The notes below the pieces were generated by a model. That model saw nothing but the letters and a program-made list of their open reading frames with translations. It searched no databases and had not been told where the DNA came from. A stretch of DNA of 64,000 bases from Tepidiphilus margaritifer DSM 15129. GTDB taxonomy: Bacteria; Pseudomonadota; Gammaproteobacteria; Burkholderiales; Rhodocyclaceae. This document shows, in pieces, positions 32,889-40,626 of this stretch. The stretch covers positions 62,001 to 126,000 of the forward strand of contig NZ_AUDR01000016.1 in the NCBI RefSeq assembly GCF_000425565.1. Reading direction: 5' to 3'. The translations under genes were made by a program, and so were the position numbers. Within the stretch, counting starts at the first letter, position 1; each line of letters opens with the position of its first letter.

Positions 32889-34214
32889 TCACCGATCCCC
32901 GTCGCCGCCGACGCGCACCGTCACGAGGCGCGCCGGATCGATGCGCCGCGTGAAGGCGTCCTGCACCTGTTGCGCGGTGACGGCGCGCACGGCCTGCGGA
33001 TAGCGTTCGAGCCAATCGGTGGGGAGGTTGTAATAACCCATCATCGAAACGTAGCCGATGAGCTTGCGGTTGGAATCGAGCCTCAGGCCGAAGCCTTGGG
33101 CGATGTTGTCCTGGGCGCGGCGCAGCTCCTCGGCCGTGGGACCTTGCTCGCGGAAGCGCTCGAGCGTCTCGCGTGCGAGCGCCATGGCTTCATCGGCCTG
33201 CTTGCCGCGGGTCTGCAGCGCGATGACGAAAGGCCCGGCCTGGCGGCGTGGCTCGAGCACGCTCGCCACGCTGTAGGCGTAGCCGCGTTTTTCCCGGATC
33301 TCCTCGACTAGGCGCGAGCCGAACCCGCCTCCGCCGAGCACGTGGTTCCCCACGAGGAGCGGAAAATAATCAGGGTCGTCTCGCGTCATCACCGCCAGCC
33401 CCAGGCGCAGGTGGGCCTGCTGCGCCGGATGGGCGATGCGTTCGTCGTGCGTCTGCGTGGGTGCGACTGGCGGCAGCGGCTTGGGTGGCTCGCCTGCGGG
33501 CAATTTGGCCATGATGCGCTCGGCAAGCTGCTCGGCCTGGGCGCGATCGAGATCGCCGACGATGGCCACGTGCGCCGCCGCGCGGGTGTAGTAAGCGCGG
33601 TGAAAAGCGACGAGATCGTCGCGCGTGAGGCGATCGAGCGATTCGGGTGTGGGGAGCTTGCCGTACGGATGGTCGCGATAGACGTTGGCGGTGAAGGTAC
33701 GCTCGGAGAGCACCTCGGGCCGGGTGAGGGCGTCCTTGAGCGCCGCCTTGGCATTCGCCCGTTCGCGTATGAAGATAGCGGGAGAGAAGATGGGCTGGGT
33801 GAGCACTTCGGCCACCAGATCCGCGGCCGCGTCGCGCACCTGCGCCTCCGAGAGGCTGCGCCAGGCCACGGTGGCGCGGTCTTCATCGACCGAGCCGGAG
33901 AGGCTGACGGCCAGATCGGCGAAGGCTTCGCTCAGCCCTTGCTCGTCGTGCACCCTGGTGCTGGTGTCGAGCAGCTGCCGGGTGAGGGAAGCCAGCCCCT
34001 CTTTGCCCTCGGGGTCGCGGGCGGAGCCGGCATCGAACGAGACGACCACGTCGATGAGGGGCTGTTCGCGATTGGCGACGAAATCGACGCGCACCCCGCT
34101 TGCGGTGGTGAAGCGCTCGATCGTCGGCAGCGCCAGGACGAGCGGCGAGAACGCGGTGGCGACCAAAAAGAGCAGCACGGCAAAGGCGCGGGTGCGGAGG
34201 ATACGGCGAGTCAT
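32889..34214 (-). CDS. M16 family peptidase-like protein, zinc motif lost
   Basis: 441 residues with an N-terminal signal or anchor (about 1-28), so periplasmic or membrane-attached. The overall fold is that of an M16 peptidase half-pair, including the R/Y-containing region RLVEEIREKRGYAYSV near residue 310. At the place where the HxxEH zinc motif should be (after GKEGLA, near residue 75), the sequence reads SLTRQLLDTS, so it is probably catalytically dead. It follows an intact M16 gene by 19 bp; the two likely form an active/inactive heterodimer, a known arrangement in this family. Confidence 0.92.
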   Translation of the reverse strand: MTRRILRTRAFAVLLFLVATAFSPLVLALPTIERFTTASGVRVDFVANREQPLIDVVVSFDAGSARDPEGKEGLASLTRQLLDTSTRVHDEQGLSEAFADLAVSLSGSVDEDRATVAWRSLSEAQVRDAAADLVAEVLTQPIFSPAIFIRERANAKAALKDALTRPEVLSERTFTANVYRDHPYGKLPTPESLDRLTRDDLVAFHRAYYTRAAAHVAIVGDLDRAQAEQLAERIMAKLPAGEPPKPLPPVAPTQTHDERIAHPAQQAHLRLGLAVMTRDDPDYFPLLVGNHVLGGGGFGSRLVEEIREKRGYAYSVASVLEPRRQAGPFVIALQTRGKQADEAMALARETLERFREQGPTAEELRRAQDNIAQGFGLRLDSNRKLIGYVSMMGYYNLPTDWLERYPQAVRAVTAQQVQDAFTRRIDPARLVTVRVGGDGDR

Positions 34215-34233
34215 CGGTGCCTCCTGGATCGGG

Positions 34234-35637
34234 TTAGCGTAGCGGCGCGTGCGGATCGATGGTGACGGGGCGTGGGGCGCTGCCGTCGGGCAGGACGTCG
34301 ACGCGGGTGAGCGCTTCCTCGGAGAACCAGGTCTGGGCCACACGCTGCACGTCGGCGGCGGTGACGCGCTTGAGCGCCTCGGTGATGCGCGCGCTCGCGT
34401 CCCAGGGCAACCCCACGGCGCGGGAAAAACCGATCTCCATGGCTTGTCCCATGAGGGAATCCCGCTTATAGACCTGCTGCGCCACTGCCTGGCGGATCAC
34501 GCGTTGGAGTTCCTGCTCGGAAACCCCTTCCCGGGCGATACGCTCCATTTCCTCACGCAGCGCCTTTTCCAGCTGATCGAGCGTCACGCCGGGGCGGGCG
34601 CTCGCGGCGAGGGTGAAGAGGCCGGGACCGCGGGCGAGCCCGTCGTACTCGGCCGAGACGGCGATGGCCTTGGGTTGCTCCCGCACCAGGGCTTTCGTCA
34701 GGCGTGCGCCGTCGTAGCCGTCGAGCACGGCGGCGAGTACCATGAGCGCGTAGGGCTCACGGTCGGATTCGAGATCGCGCAGCGGCGGCACTTTCCAGGC
34801 AAGCGTCAGGCTGGGAAGCTCCGTGGGGCCACGCACGATCGCGTGGCGCCGGCCATGCTGCGGACTCTCGGAAAGGAAAGGACGATCCGGCACTGGGCGT
34901 GCGCCAATCGAGCCGTAGTGGCGTTGCGCCAGCGCCAGCACGTCCTCGGCCTTGACGTCGCCCACGATCACCAACCGGGCGTTGTTCGGCGTGTACCAAG
35001 TACGGTACCACTGCCGCACGTCTTCGAGGGTGAGCCGTTCGATGTCGGTGGGCCAGCCGATCACGGGGTTGTGATAGGGGTGGGACCAGAAGGCAGAGGC
35101 CATGAGGGCTTCTTCGCCGAGCGACTCGGGCACGTCGTCGGTACGCATGCGCCGCTCCTCGCGCACCACCTCGCGCTCCTTGGCGAATTCGTTCGGGTCG
35201 AAGGCGAGGTGTTGCATGCGGTCGGCTTCGAGCTTCATGACTTCTTCCAGCGCCTGGGGTGGGATCTGCTCGAAGTAAGCGGTGTAGTCACGGCTGGTGA
35301 AGGCGTTGTCACGCCCGCCGAGCTCGGCCACGCGCCGGCTGAATTCTCCCGGCCCCACCGTGGGTGTGCCTTTGAACATCATGTGTTCGAACATGTGGGC
35401 TACGCCCGTCTTGCCCGCCGGCTCGTCGATGGCGCCCACGTCGTACCAGATCATGTGAACCACGGAGGGAGCCCGGTGATCCTCGACCACGATGAGCTCC
35501 ATGCCGTTGTCGAGGCGAAAGAGTTTGGTCTCGGCGTGAGCCGCCGCGGCCACGAGCAAGGCGATGCAAACGAACAGCGCGGAGAAGAACGACCGCGACC
35601 AGGGGAACGTCCGGCGGACGGAGGGATCGAATCGCAT
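34234..35637 (-). CDS. M16 family zinc peptidase, catalytic subunit
   Basis: 467 residues with an N-terminal signal peptide (about 1-35, ending AAHAE), so exported. The inverted zinc motif HMFEH is at 81-85, and the downstream glutamate ligand lies near 160 (EREVVREERR). In the second half a degenerate M16 C-terminal domain is visible. It is first in the run M16-M16-rsmD-coaD-ferredoxin and divergent from ftsY. The substrate is unknown; relatives process peptides in the periplasm. Confidence 0.94.
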   Translation of the reverse strand: MRFDPSVRRTFPWSRSFFSALFVCIALLVAAAAHAETKLFRLDNGMELIVVEDHRAPSVVHMIWYDVGAIDEPAGKTGVAHMFEHMMFKGTPTVGPGEFSRRVAELGGRDNAFTSRDYTAYFEQIPPQALEEVMKLEADRMQHLAFDPNEFAKEREVVREERRMRTDDVPESLGEEALMASAFWSHPYHNPVIGWPTDIERLTLEDVRQWYRTWYTPNNARLVIVGDVKAEDVLALAQRHYGSIGARPVPDRPFLSESPQHGRRHAIVRGPTELPSLTLAWKVPPLRDLESDREPYALMVLAAVLDGYDGARLTKALVREQPKAIAVSAEYDGLARGPGLFTLAASARPGVTLDQLEKALREEMERIAREGVSEQELQRVIRQAVAQQVYKRDSLMGQAMEIGFSRAVGLPWDASARITEALKRVTAADVQRVAQTWFSEEALTRVDVLPDGSAPRPVTIDPHAPLR

Positions 35638-35652
35638 CTGCTAGAATCCTTT

Positions 35653-35667
35653 TCACCCATTGGGTGA
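35653..35667. repeat. 15-bp palindrome between divergent M16 and ftsY
   Basis: TCACCC, ATT, GGGTGA: a perfect 6-bp inverted repeat with a 3-bp centre, 16 bp from the M16 start codon, inside the 122-bp divergent intergenic region. It could be a repressor site or a leader hairpin; no regulator is suggested by the sequence. A second inverted repeat, TCCGGG/CCCGGA, lies around 35712-35730 on the ftsY side. Confidence 0.5.
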
Positions 35668-35759
35668 GCAAACGCTGAAGAAGTCATTGTACCCATAATT
35701 TTTTGGCGATGTCCGGGATGAATTCCCGGAGGGTCGCACCACGGTGGCAGACAACCTCC

Positions 35760-36962
35760 ATGTTCGGTTTGTTCAAACGCAAGAAAAAGGAACCTGCGGA
35801 TTCGGTCGGGACGCAAAGCGCCGAAGCGCTGCTTCCCAGCGAAGACTCCTCCGACGCCGCGCCGGCGGAAACCTTGCCGGAAACCCCGACGAGCGGGACA
35901 CTGGCGTCCGCAGCGGGGGAGGCGGATTCGCCCCGGGCATCCGAGTCGGGGATCGAAGCCGCTGTAGGGGAATCGGATGCGATCCTGCCTGCGGCCGAGC
36001 CCGTCGCCGTGGAGAGGCAACCCCAGGATGCGATCGCGCCCGAGCAAGAACCGCGCAAGCGATCCTGGGCGGAGCGTCTGAAAGCGGGACTGGCGCGCAC
36101 GCGGCAGAATCTGGCCGGACTCTTCGGGCGGCGGCGCATCGACGAAGAGCTGCTCGAAGAGATCGAGACCACGCTCCTGCTCGCCGACTGCGGGGTGGAG
36201 GCTGCGCAATGGCTGATGGACGCCCTGCGCCGGCGCATCAAGAAAGATGGCCTGACCGACGCCGAACAGCTGCGCGACGTGATGGCTGAACTCCTTACCG
36301 AGCTGCTCCTGCCCTTGCAGCAGCCGCTGGAGGTCGAGGCGCACCGACCCTTCATCATCATGGTGACGGGGGTCAATGGTGCGGGCAAGACCACGTCCAT
36401 CGGCAAACTCGCCAAGTACTTTCAGTCGCAAGGAAAAACCGTGCTGCTGGGGGCAGGGGACACGTTCCGTGCCGCCGCGCGCGAGCAGCTGGTGGTATGG
36501 GGCGAGCGCAACGGCGTGCCAGTGATCGCGCAGGAGCACGGCGACCCGGCGGCGGTGGCCTTCGACGCGGTGCAGGCGGCCAAGGCTCGAGGGGTGGACG
36601 TGGCCATCATCGACACGGCCGGGCGGCTCCCCACCCAGTTGCATCTCATGGAGGAGATCGCCAAGGTGCGCCGCGTCATCGCCAAGGCCGAGCCGGGCGC
36701 GCCGCACGAAGTGCTGCTCGTGCTCGATGCCAACATCGGCCAGAACGCCATCACCCAGGTCGAAGCCTTCGACAAGGCCGTCGGGCTCACCGGCCTCGTG
36801 CTCACCAAGCTCGACGGCACGGCCAAGGGCGGTGTGATCGCGGCGATCGCCCGGCGTTGCCCCAAGCCGGTGCGTTTCATCGGCGTGGGCGAGGGCATCG
36901 ACGATCTTCGCCCCTTCTCGGCCCGCGATTTCGTGGAGGCGCTGCTCGGGATCGAACGATGA
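35760..36962 (+). CDS. ftsY: Signal recognition particle receptor FtsY
   Basis: GTPase that receives ribosome-nascent-chain complexes from SRP at the inner membrane. It has 400 residues: a basic membrane-contacting N-terminus (MFGLFKRKKKE), a variable acidic A region to about residue 105, then the NG domain. G1 is GVNGAGKT at 204-211, with DTAGRLPTQ and TKLDGTAKGG further on. The ATG at 35760 gives the conserved MFGxFKxKK start despite a weak ribosome site; an upstream in-frame ATG at 35709 would add 17 unlikely residues. It overlaps ftsE by ATGA. Confidence 0.96.
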   Translation: MFGLFKRKKKEPADSVGTQSAEALLPSEDSSDAAPAETLPETPTSGTLASAAGEADSPRASESGIEAAVGESDAILPAAEPVAVERQPQDAIAPEQEPRKRSWAERLKAGLARTRQNLAGLFGRRRIDEELLEEIETTLLLADCGVEAAQWLMDALRRRIKKDGLTDAEQLRDVMAELLTELLLPLQQPLEVEAHRPFIIMVTGVNGAGKTTSIGKLAKYFQSQGKTVLLGAGDTFRAAAREQLVVWGERNGVPVIAQEHGDPAAVAFDAVQAAKARGVDVAIIDTAGRLPTQLHLMEEIAKVRRVIAKAEPGAPHEVLLVLDANIGQNAITQVEAFDKAVGLTGLVLTKLDGTAKGGVIAAIARRCPKPVRFIGVGEGIDDLRPFSARDFVEALLGIER

Positions 36963-37621
36963 TCCATTGCGAGAAACTCGCCAAGATCTATCCCGGTCCG
37001 GTGGCGGCACTGGTCGATCTCGACCTCACCATTCCCGCCGGACAGTTCCTGCTCGTCTGCGGCCATTCGGGGGCGGGCAAGACCACGCTCTTTCGTCTCA
37101 TCGCCGGGCTGGAGACACCCACCAGTGGCACCGTTTCGGTCAATGAGCACGACGTGGCACGCCTTGGGAGAGGCGGTTTGCCGTATTACCGGCGCCGTTT
37201 TGGCCTGGTGCTCTCCGATGCGCCGCTCTTGCCGCAACGCACGGTGGCCGAGAACGTGGCGCTGCCGCTTTTGATCGCCGGGGTACCGCGCCGACAGGCG
37301 TTCGAACGCGTGGCGCTGGCGCTGGAGCGCGTCGGACTCGCCGGCCGGGCGCACGAGCTGCCGCCCACGCTTTCGGGCGGGGAGCAGCAGCGGGCAGCGA
37401 TCGCCCGCGCCGTGGTGCATCGGCCTTCGGTGGTCATCGCCGACGAGCCCACCGCCCAGCTCGACCGCGACAGCGCCGAGGAAGTGGTACGCCTGTTGCG
37501 CGCCTTCCATGCGGCGGGGGTGACGATGATCATCGCCACGCACGACGAGGCGCTCTTTGCCGGCGTGGCGCAGCGGCGCATCGTGCTCGCGCACGGCCGC
37601 CTGGTGGAGGATACGCGGTGA
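36959..37621 (+). CDS. ftsE: Cell division ATP-binding protein FtsE, unusual Q-loop
   Basis: ATPase partner of FtsX; the complex works at the divisome and controls cell-wall hydrolases. It has 220 residues. Walker A GHSGAGKT is at 35-42, the signature LSGGE at 138-142 and Walker B VVIADE at 158-163, all intact. The Q-loop, which in FtsE normally reads like GxVFQDxRLL, here reads GLVLSDAPLL (82-91), with Ser86 in place of the glutamine. The D-loop reads TAQLD, where TGNLD is usual. It is overlapped by ftsY at its start and by ftsX at its end. Confidence 0.94.
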   Translation: MIHCEKLAKIYPGPVAALVDLDLTIPAGQFLLVCGHSGAGKTTLFRLIAGLETPTSGTVSVNEHDVARLGRGGLPYYRRRFGLVLSDAPLLPQRTVAENVALPLLIAGVPRRQAFERVALALERVGLAGRAHELPPTLSGGEQQRAAIARAVVHRPSVVIADEPTAQLDRDSAEEVVRLLRAFHAAGVTMIIATHDEALFAGVAQRRIVLAHGRLVEDTR

Positions 37622-38520
37622 AACGGGGATGGTGGGAAGGGCAGGCGGAGGCGCTGGGGCGAGCCCTGATCCTCTTGCGTACGGCACCTTGGGTGACGGT
37701 GGTGGTCACGCTGGTGCTCGCCACGGCGCTCGCGCTGCCGGCAACGATGGCCTGGATCGGGGCCGGCGTGACCCAGTGGTTCGGCGGCCAGGGGACGGAG
37801 CCTCAGATCACGGCGTTCTTCCGCCAAAAGCTCGATCGAGAGGAGGCGCTCGCCGTGGTACAGCGCTGGCGCAAGGACGAGGCGGTGTCGCGGGTCGTGT
37901 TCATATCGCGTGAGGAGGCGCTCGCCCGTCTGCGGCAGACCGATCTGGGCGCGGCGATCGAAACCTTGCCCGAAAATCCTTTGCCCGACGCCATGACGGT
38001 GGTGCCGCGCCGCCATACCCCGCAGGACGTAGCCGAGCTGCAGCAACGGCTCGCCGCCGAGGCGGGCATCGAGGCGGTCCAGGTGGACACGGCCTGGGTG
38101 GAGCGGGTGCATGGACTGGCGCGCGCCGGCACGATGGTGGCGGCAGCGCTCGCGGCCTGGTTCGCTCTGGGAATGCTGGCGCAGACCTATCTGGCGATCC
38201 GGCTGCAACTCGTTGCCGCGGCGCAGGAGATCTCCGTGCTGCGCGCCCTGGGGGCCACCGACGGCTACATCGGCCGGCCGTTTCGCTGGCTCGGTTGGTT
38301 GCAGGGGTTGCTCGCCGGCGCCGTCGGTGCCGCGCTCTGGGGCGGACTCATCGCCTGGCTCACACCACCGTTCGATGAACTCGCCCGGCTCTACGGACTC
38401 GGAGGATTCTTTCCGTTTCCCGTCTGGGCGGGAGGGGTGGCACTCGCTGCCGCCGGTGCCGTATTGGGGGCGCTCGGAGCCGAGATCTCACTGCGGCAGT
38501 TTTTCCGCGCATCGACCTAA
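37618..38520 (+). CDS. ftsX: Cell division protein FtsX
   Basis: Inner-membrane partner of FtsE, of the mechanotransmission ABC class: it transmits a signal across the membrane and does not move a solute. It has 300 residues with four helices. The first is at about 24-45, a periplasmic domain follows to about 165, and three helices are near the C-terminus with the conserved cytoplasmic VAAAQEISVLRALGATDGYI segment. The start is GTG overlapping the ftsE stop (GTGA). rpoH, which often follows ftsX in related genomes, is absent here. Confidence 0.94.
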   Translation: MKRGWWEGQAEALGRALILLRTAPWVTVVVTLVLATALALPATMAWIGAGVTQWFGGQGTEPQITAFFRQKLDREEALAVVQRWRKDEAVSRVVFISREEALARLRQTDLGAAIETLPENPLPDAMTVVPRRHTPQDVAELQQRLAAEAGIEAVQVDTAWVERVHGLARAGTMVAAALAAWFALGMLAQTYLAIRLQLVAAAQEISVLRALGATDGYIGRPFRWLGWLQGLLAGAVGAALWGGLIAWLTPPFDELARLYGLGGFFPFPVWAGGVALAAAGAVLGALGAEISLRQFFRAST

Positions 38521-38521
38521 A

Positions 38522-38537
38522 GGGCGCGCTGGCGCCC
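38522..38537 (+). terminator. Short hairpin after ftsX
   Basis: GGGCGC (38522-38527), loop GCTG, GCGCCC (38532-38537), directly after the ftsX stop. There is no T-run, so it is at best a weak terminator at the end of ftsY-ftsE-ftsX. Confidence 0.35.
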
Positions 38538-38562
38538 GTCTCCATAAAACAAGGAGCATGTC

Positions 38563-39678
38563 ATGAGCCGTCTGTTTTCTTCGTTCCGTTTGGGCGCGTT
38601 GGAGCTACCCAACCGCATCGTGATCGCGCCCATGTGCCAGTATTCGGCGCAGGAGGGGCATCCCGGTGATTGGCACCTTCTGCATTGGGGGTCAATGGCG
38701 CTCTCGGGTGCGGGCATGTTCATCGTCGAGGCGACCGCCGTCACGCCCGAAGGGCGCATCACGCCGGGTTGTCTGGGATTGTGGTCGGATGCGCACGCCG
38801 AGTCGCTCGCCCGTGCGTTGGCACCCGTGCGTCGTCAAGGGGTGATGCCACTCGCCATCCAGCTATCCCATGCGGGGCGCAAGGCATCGAGCCGGGTGCC
38901 GTGGGAAGGAGGCGCCCAGATTCCGGTGGAGGAGGGCGGTTGGCTCGCGCTCGCCCCTTCGTCCCTGCCGCACGCTCCGGGCGAGCTGCCGCCGCAGGAA
39001 CTCGATGCAGCCGGTCTTGCCCGTATTCGTGAAGCCTTCGTCGCCGCCGCCCGCCGTGCCGTCGACTGCGGCCTGCAGGCGATCGAGCTGCACATGGCGC
39101 ACGGCTATCTGCTGCATGAGTTTCTCTCGCCGTTATCGAACCAGCGTACCGACACGTACGGCGGCTCGCTGGAGAATCGCATGCGTTTCCCGCTGGAGGT
39201 GTTCCGCGCCGTGCGTGAAGCGCTGCCGGAACGCATCCCGGTCGGCGTGCGCATCTCGGCCACCGACTGGGTCGAAGGCGGTTGGGATCTCGAGCAGAGC
39301 ATCGCGCTCGCTCAGGCGCTCGAACCCTTGGGCTGCGCTTATATCCACGTCTCGAGCGGCGGTCTCTCGCCCCTGCAGAAAATTCCGGTGGCTCCGGGCT
39401 ATCAGGTGCCATTCGCCGAAGCGGTACGGCGCGCCGTGAAGCACATGCCCGTGATCGCCGTGGGGCTCATCACCGAGCCCCAGCAAGCCGAGGCCATTCT
39501 TGCCGAAGAAAAAGCCGATCTGGTGGCGCTCGCCCGCATGATGGTGTGGGATCCGCGCTGGCCGTGGCATGCCGCCGCTGCGTTCGGTGCCACCGTCAAA
39601 GCCCCGCCGCAATACTGGCGTTGCCAGCCGCAGCAGCATCGCGGCGTGTTCGGCGACGTGAAGATCGGCCAGCGCTGA
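38563..39678 (+). CDS. Old Yellow Enzyme family NADH:flavin oxidoreductase (XenA/YqjM-like)
   Basis: FMN-dependent ene-reductase of 371 residues. The start NRIVIAPMCQYSA contains the cysteine near the flavin that marks the XenA/YqjM group. The catalytic region IELHMAHGYLLHEFLSPLSN supplies the substrate-binding histidine, and ATAVTPEGRITPGCLGLWSD is also typical. Relatives reduce activated alkenes, quinones and nitro compounds; the natural substrate is usually unknown. A caaggagc ribosome site precedes the ATG. It stands alone between ftsX and the HepT/MntA pair. Confidence 0.92.
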   Translation: MSRLFSSFRLGALELPNRIVIAPMCQYSAQEGHPGDWHLLHWGSMALSGAGMFIVEATAVTPEGRITPGCLGLWSDAHAESLARALAPVRRQGVMPLAIQLSHAGRKASSRVPWEGGAQIPVEEGGWLALAPSSLPHAPGELPPQELDAAGLARIREAFVAAARRAVDCGLQAIELHMAHGYLLHEFLSPLSNQRTDTYGGSLENRMRFPLEVFRAVREALPERIPVGVRISATDWVEGGWDLEQSIALAQALEPLGCAYIHVSSGGLSPLQKIPVAPGYQVPFAEAVRRAVKHMPVIAVGLITEPQQAEAILAEEKADLVALARMMVWDPRWPWHAAAAFGATVKAPPQYWRCQPQQHRGVFGDVKIGQR

Positions 39679-39732
39679 GGACTGCATTGCCATGCTGCAC
39701 GACGCGCCAACCCCACAGGGAGATGAAAGATA

Positions 39733-40143
39733 GTGGATGAGTCGCTCGACATCACCCCGCTGGAGCGCGCCGTGGCCCGGCTGGAAGAGGGTTGGAGGCG
39801 ATATCTGCAAGATCCTGAGGACTTGCAGATTCGCGACGGGCTGATCCAGCGATTCGAGTTCACTTACGAGTTCGCGCACAAGATGCTCAAGCGCTTTCTT
39901 CGGCTCACGTCTCCCACGCCGCAGCAATACGACGAGATGCCCTTTCAGGACTTGATCCGCACAGGCAACGAGCGTGGACTCCTGCGGGGAGAATGGCCCG
40001 ACTGGCGGCGTTACCGCGAGATGCGTGCCAAGACCAGCCATGCGTACGACGAGAACGTCGCCCTCGAAGTGGTTCGAGGTATTCCCGAATTTCTCGAGGA
40101 GGTACGCCATCTGCGCGACCGGCTGCGGGAGCGTCTGTCATGA
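39733..40143 (+). CDS. HepT-like (HI0074 family) HEPN protein, putative toxin
   Basis: 136 residues, all-helical HEPN fold of the nucleotidyltransferase substrate-binding (HI0074) family. The RX4H motif is R98-AKTS-H103, followed by Ala and Tyr105, the RX4HXY arrangement. In the studied HepT/MntA system the HEPN protein is an RNase toxin and the tyrosine of this motif is AMPylated by MntA. The GTG start at 39733 follows gggag. It overlaps the nucleotidyltransferase gene by four bases. Type VII toxin-antitoxin function is inferred from motifs and pairing; toxicity is untested. Confidence 0.88.
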   Translation: MDESLDITPLERAVARLEEGWRRYLQDPEDLQIRDGLIQRFEFTYEFAHKMLKRFLRLTSPTPQQYDEMPFQDLIRTGNERGLLRGEWPDWRRYREMRAKTSHAYDENVALEVVRGIPEFLEEVRHLRDRLRERLS

Positions 40144-40493
40144 GCGAGAACGTCCCGCCGCTCGACATCCGCCCGGAGCATTGGCGGATCGTGCGGGACA
40201 TCCTGCAGCGCCACCTTCCGGGCGTCGAAGTCTGGGCGTTCGGCTCGCGCGCCAAGGGAACGGCGAGGAAGTATTCCGATCTGGATCTCGCCGTGATCAC
40301 CGACCGACCCTTGCCGCTCGATCTCGAGGCCCGGTTGCGTGAGGCCTTTTCCGAGTCCGATTTGCCCTATCGCGTGGACGTGGTCGACTGGACGAGCATC
40401 GACGAGGCGTTTCGCCGCATCATCGAGCGGGAACGGGTGGTGGTGCAAGCGGGGGGCGAGAAGTGTTTCGAGCCGAAAACGGCTTTGGGGTGA
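40140..40493 (+). CDS. MntA-like minimal nucleotidyltransferase, putative antitoxin
   Basis: 117 residues, HI0073-type nucleotidyltransferase domain. The GSX10DXD signature is complete: Gly35-Ser36, then Asp47 and Asp49 (KYSDLDLAV). A further acidic residue lies in RVDVVDW near 78-84. Members paired with HepT transfer AMP onto the toxin and neutralise it. The start overlaps the upstream gene (ATGA) and the stop abuts the 3' end of the tRNA-Met gene on the other strand, with no spacing. Confidence 0.9.
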   Translation: MSENVPPLDIRPEHWRIVRDILQRHLPGVEVWAFGSRAKGTARKYSDLDLAVITDRPLPLDLEARLREAFSESDLPYRVDVVDWTSIDEAFRRIIERERVVVQAGGEKCFEPKTALG

Positions 40494-40570
40494 TGGTGGT
40501 GAAGGGCGGAGTCGAACCGCCGACCTACGGGTTATGAATCCGTCGCTCTAACCATCTGAGCTACTTCACC
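40494..40570 (-). tRNA. tRNA-Met (anticodon CAT)
   Basis: 77 nt including an encoded CCA. The acceptor stem pairs GGTGAAG with CTTCACC, the anticodon loop TTCATAA gives CAT, and the T-arm is GGCGG/CCGCC with loop TTCGACT. It lacks initiator features (the first base pair is formed and there is no GGG/CCC anticodon stem), so it is elongator Met; a tRNA-Ile2 modified by TilS cannot be fully excluded. By my folding the last anticodon-stem pair (31:39) is A with C. It has a strong promoter upstream. Confidence 0.92.
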
Positions 40571-40582
40571 ATCGAGTCTGGT

Positions 40583-40612
40583 AATATACCGGTTTTCCCT
40601 TTCGGGTGTCAA
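40583..40612 (-). promoter_or_regulatory. tRNA-Met promoter
   Basis: On the minus strand, a perfect TTGACA (40612-40607), an 18-bp spacer, then TATATT (40588-40583), 12 bases before the tRNA 5' end. It lies just upstream of, and pointing away from, miaB. Confidence 0.88.
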
Positions 40613-40626
40613 GGGTCCATAGGCAC

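Noticed and set aside
32889..34214. Annotating the second M16 gene as an active zinc peptidase
   Set aside because: The HxxEH motif is absent at the expected position, so only a non-catalytic role is supported.
40494..40570. tRNA-Met as a proven attachment site of a genomic island
   Set aside because: The adjacent HepT/MntA pair fits the idea, but I found no direct repeat of the tRNA 3' end and no integrase in the window.
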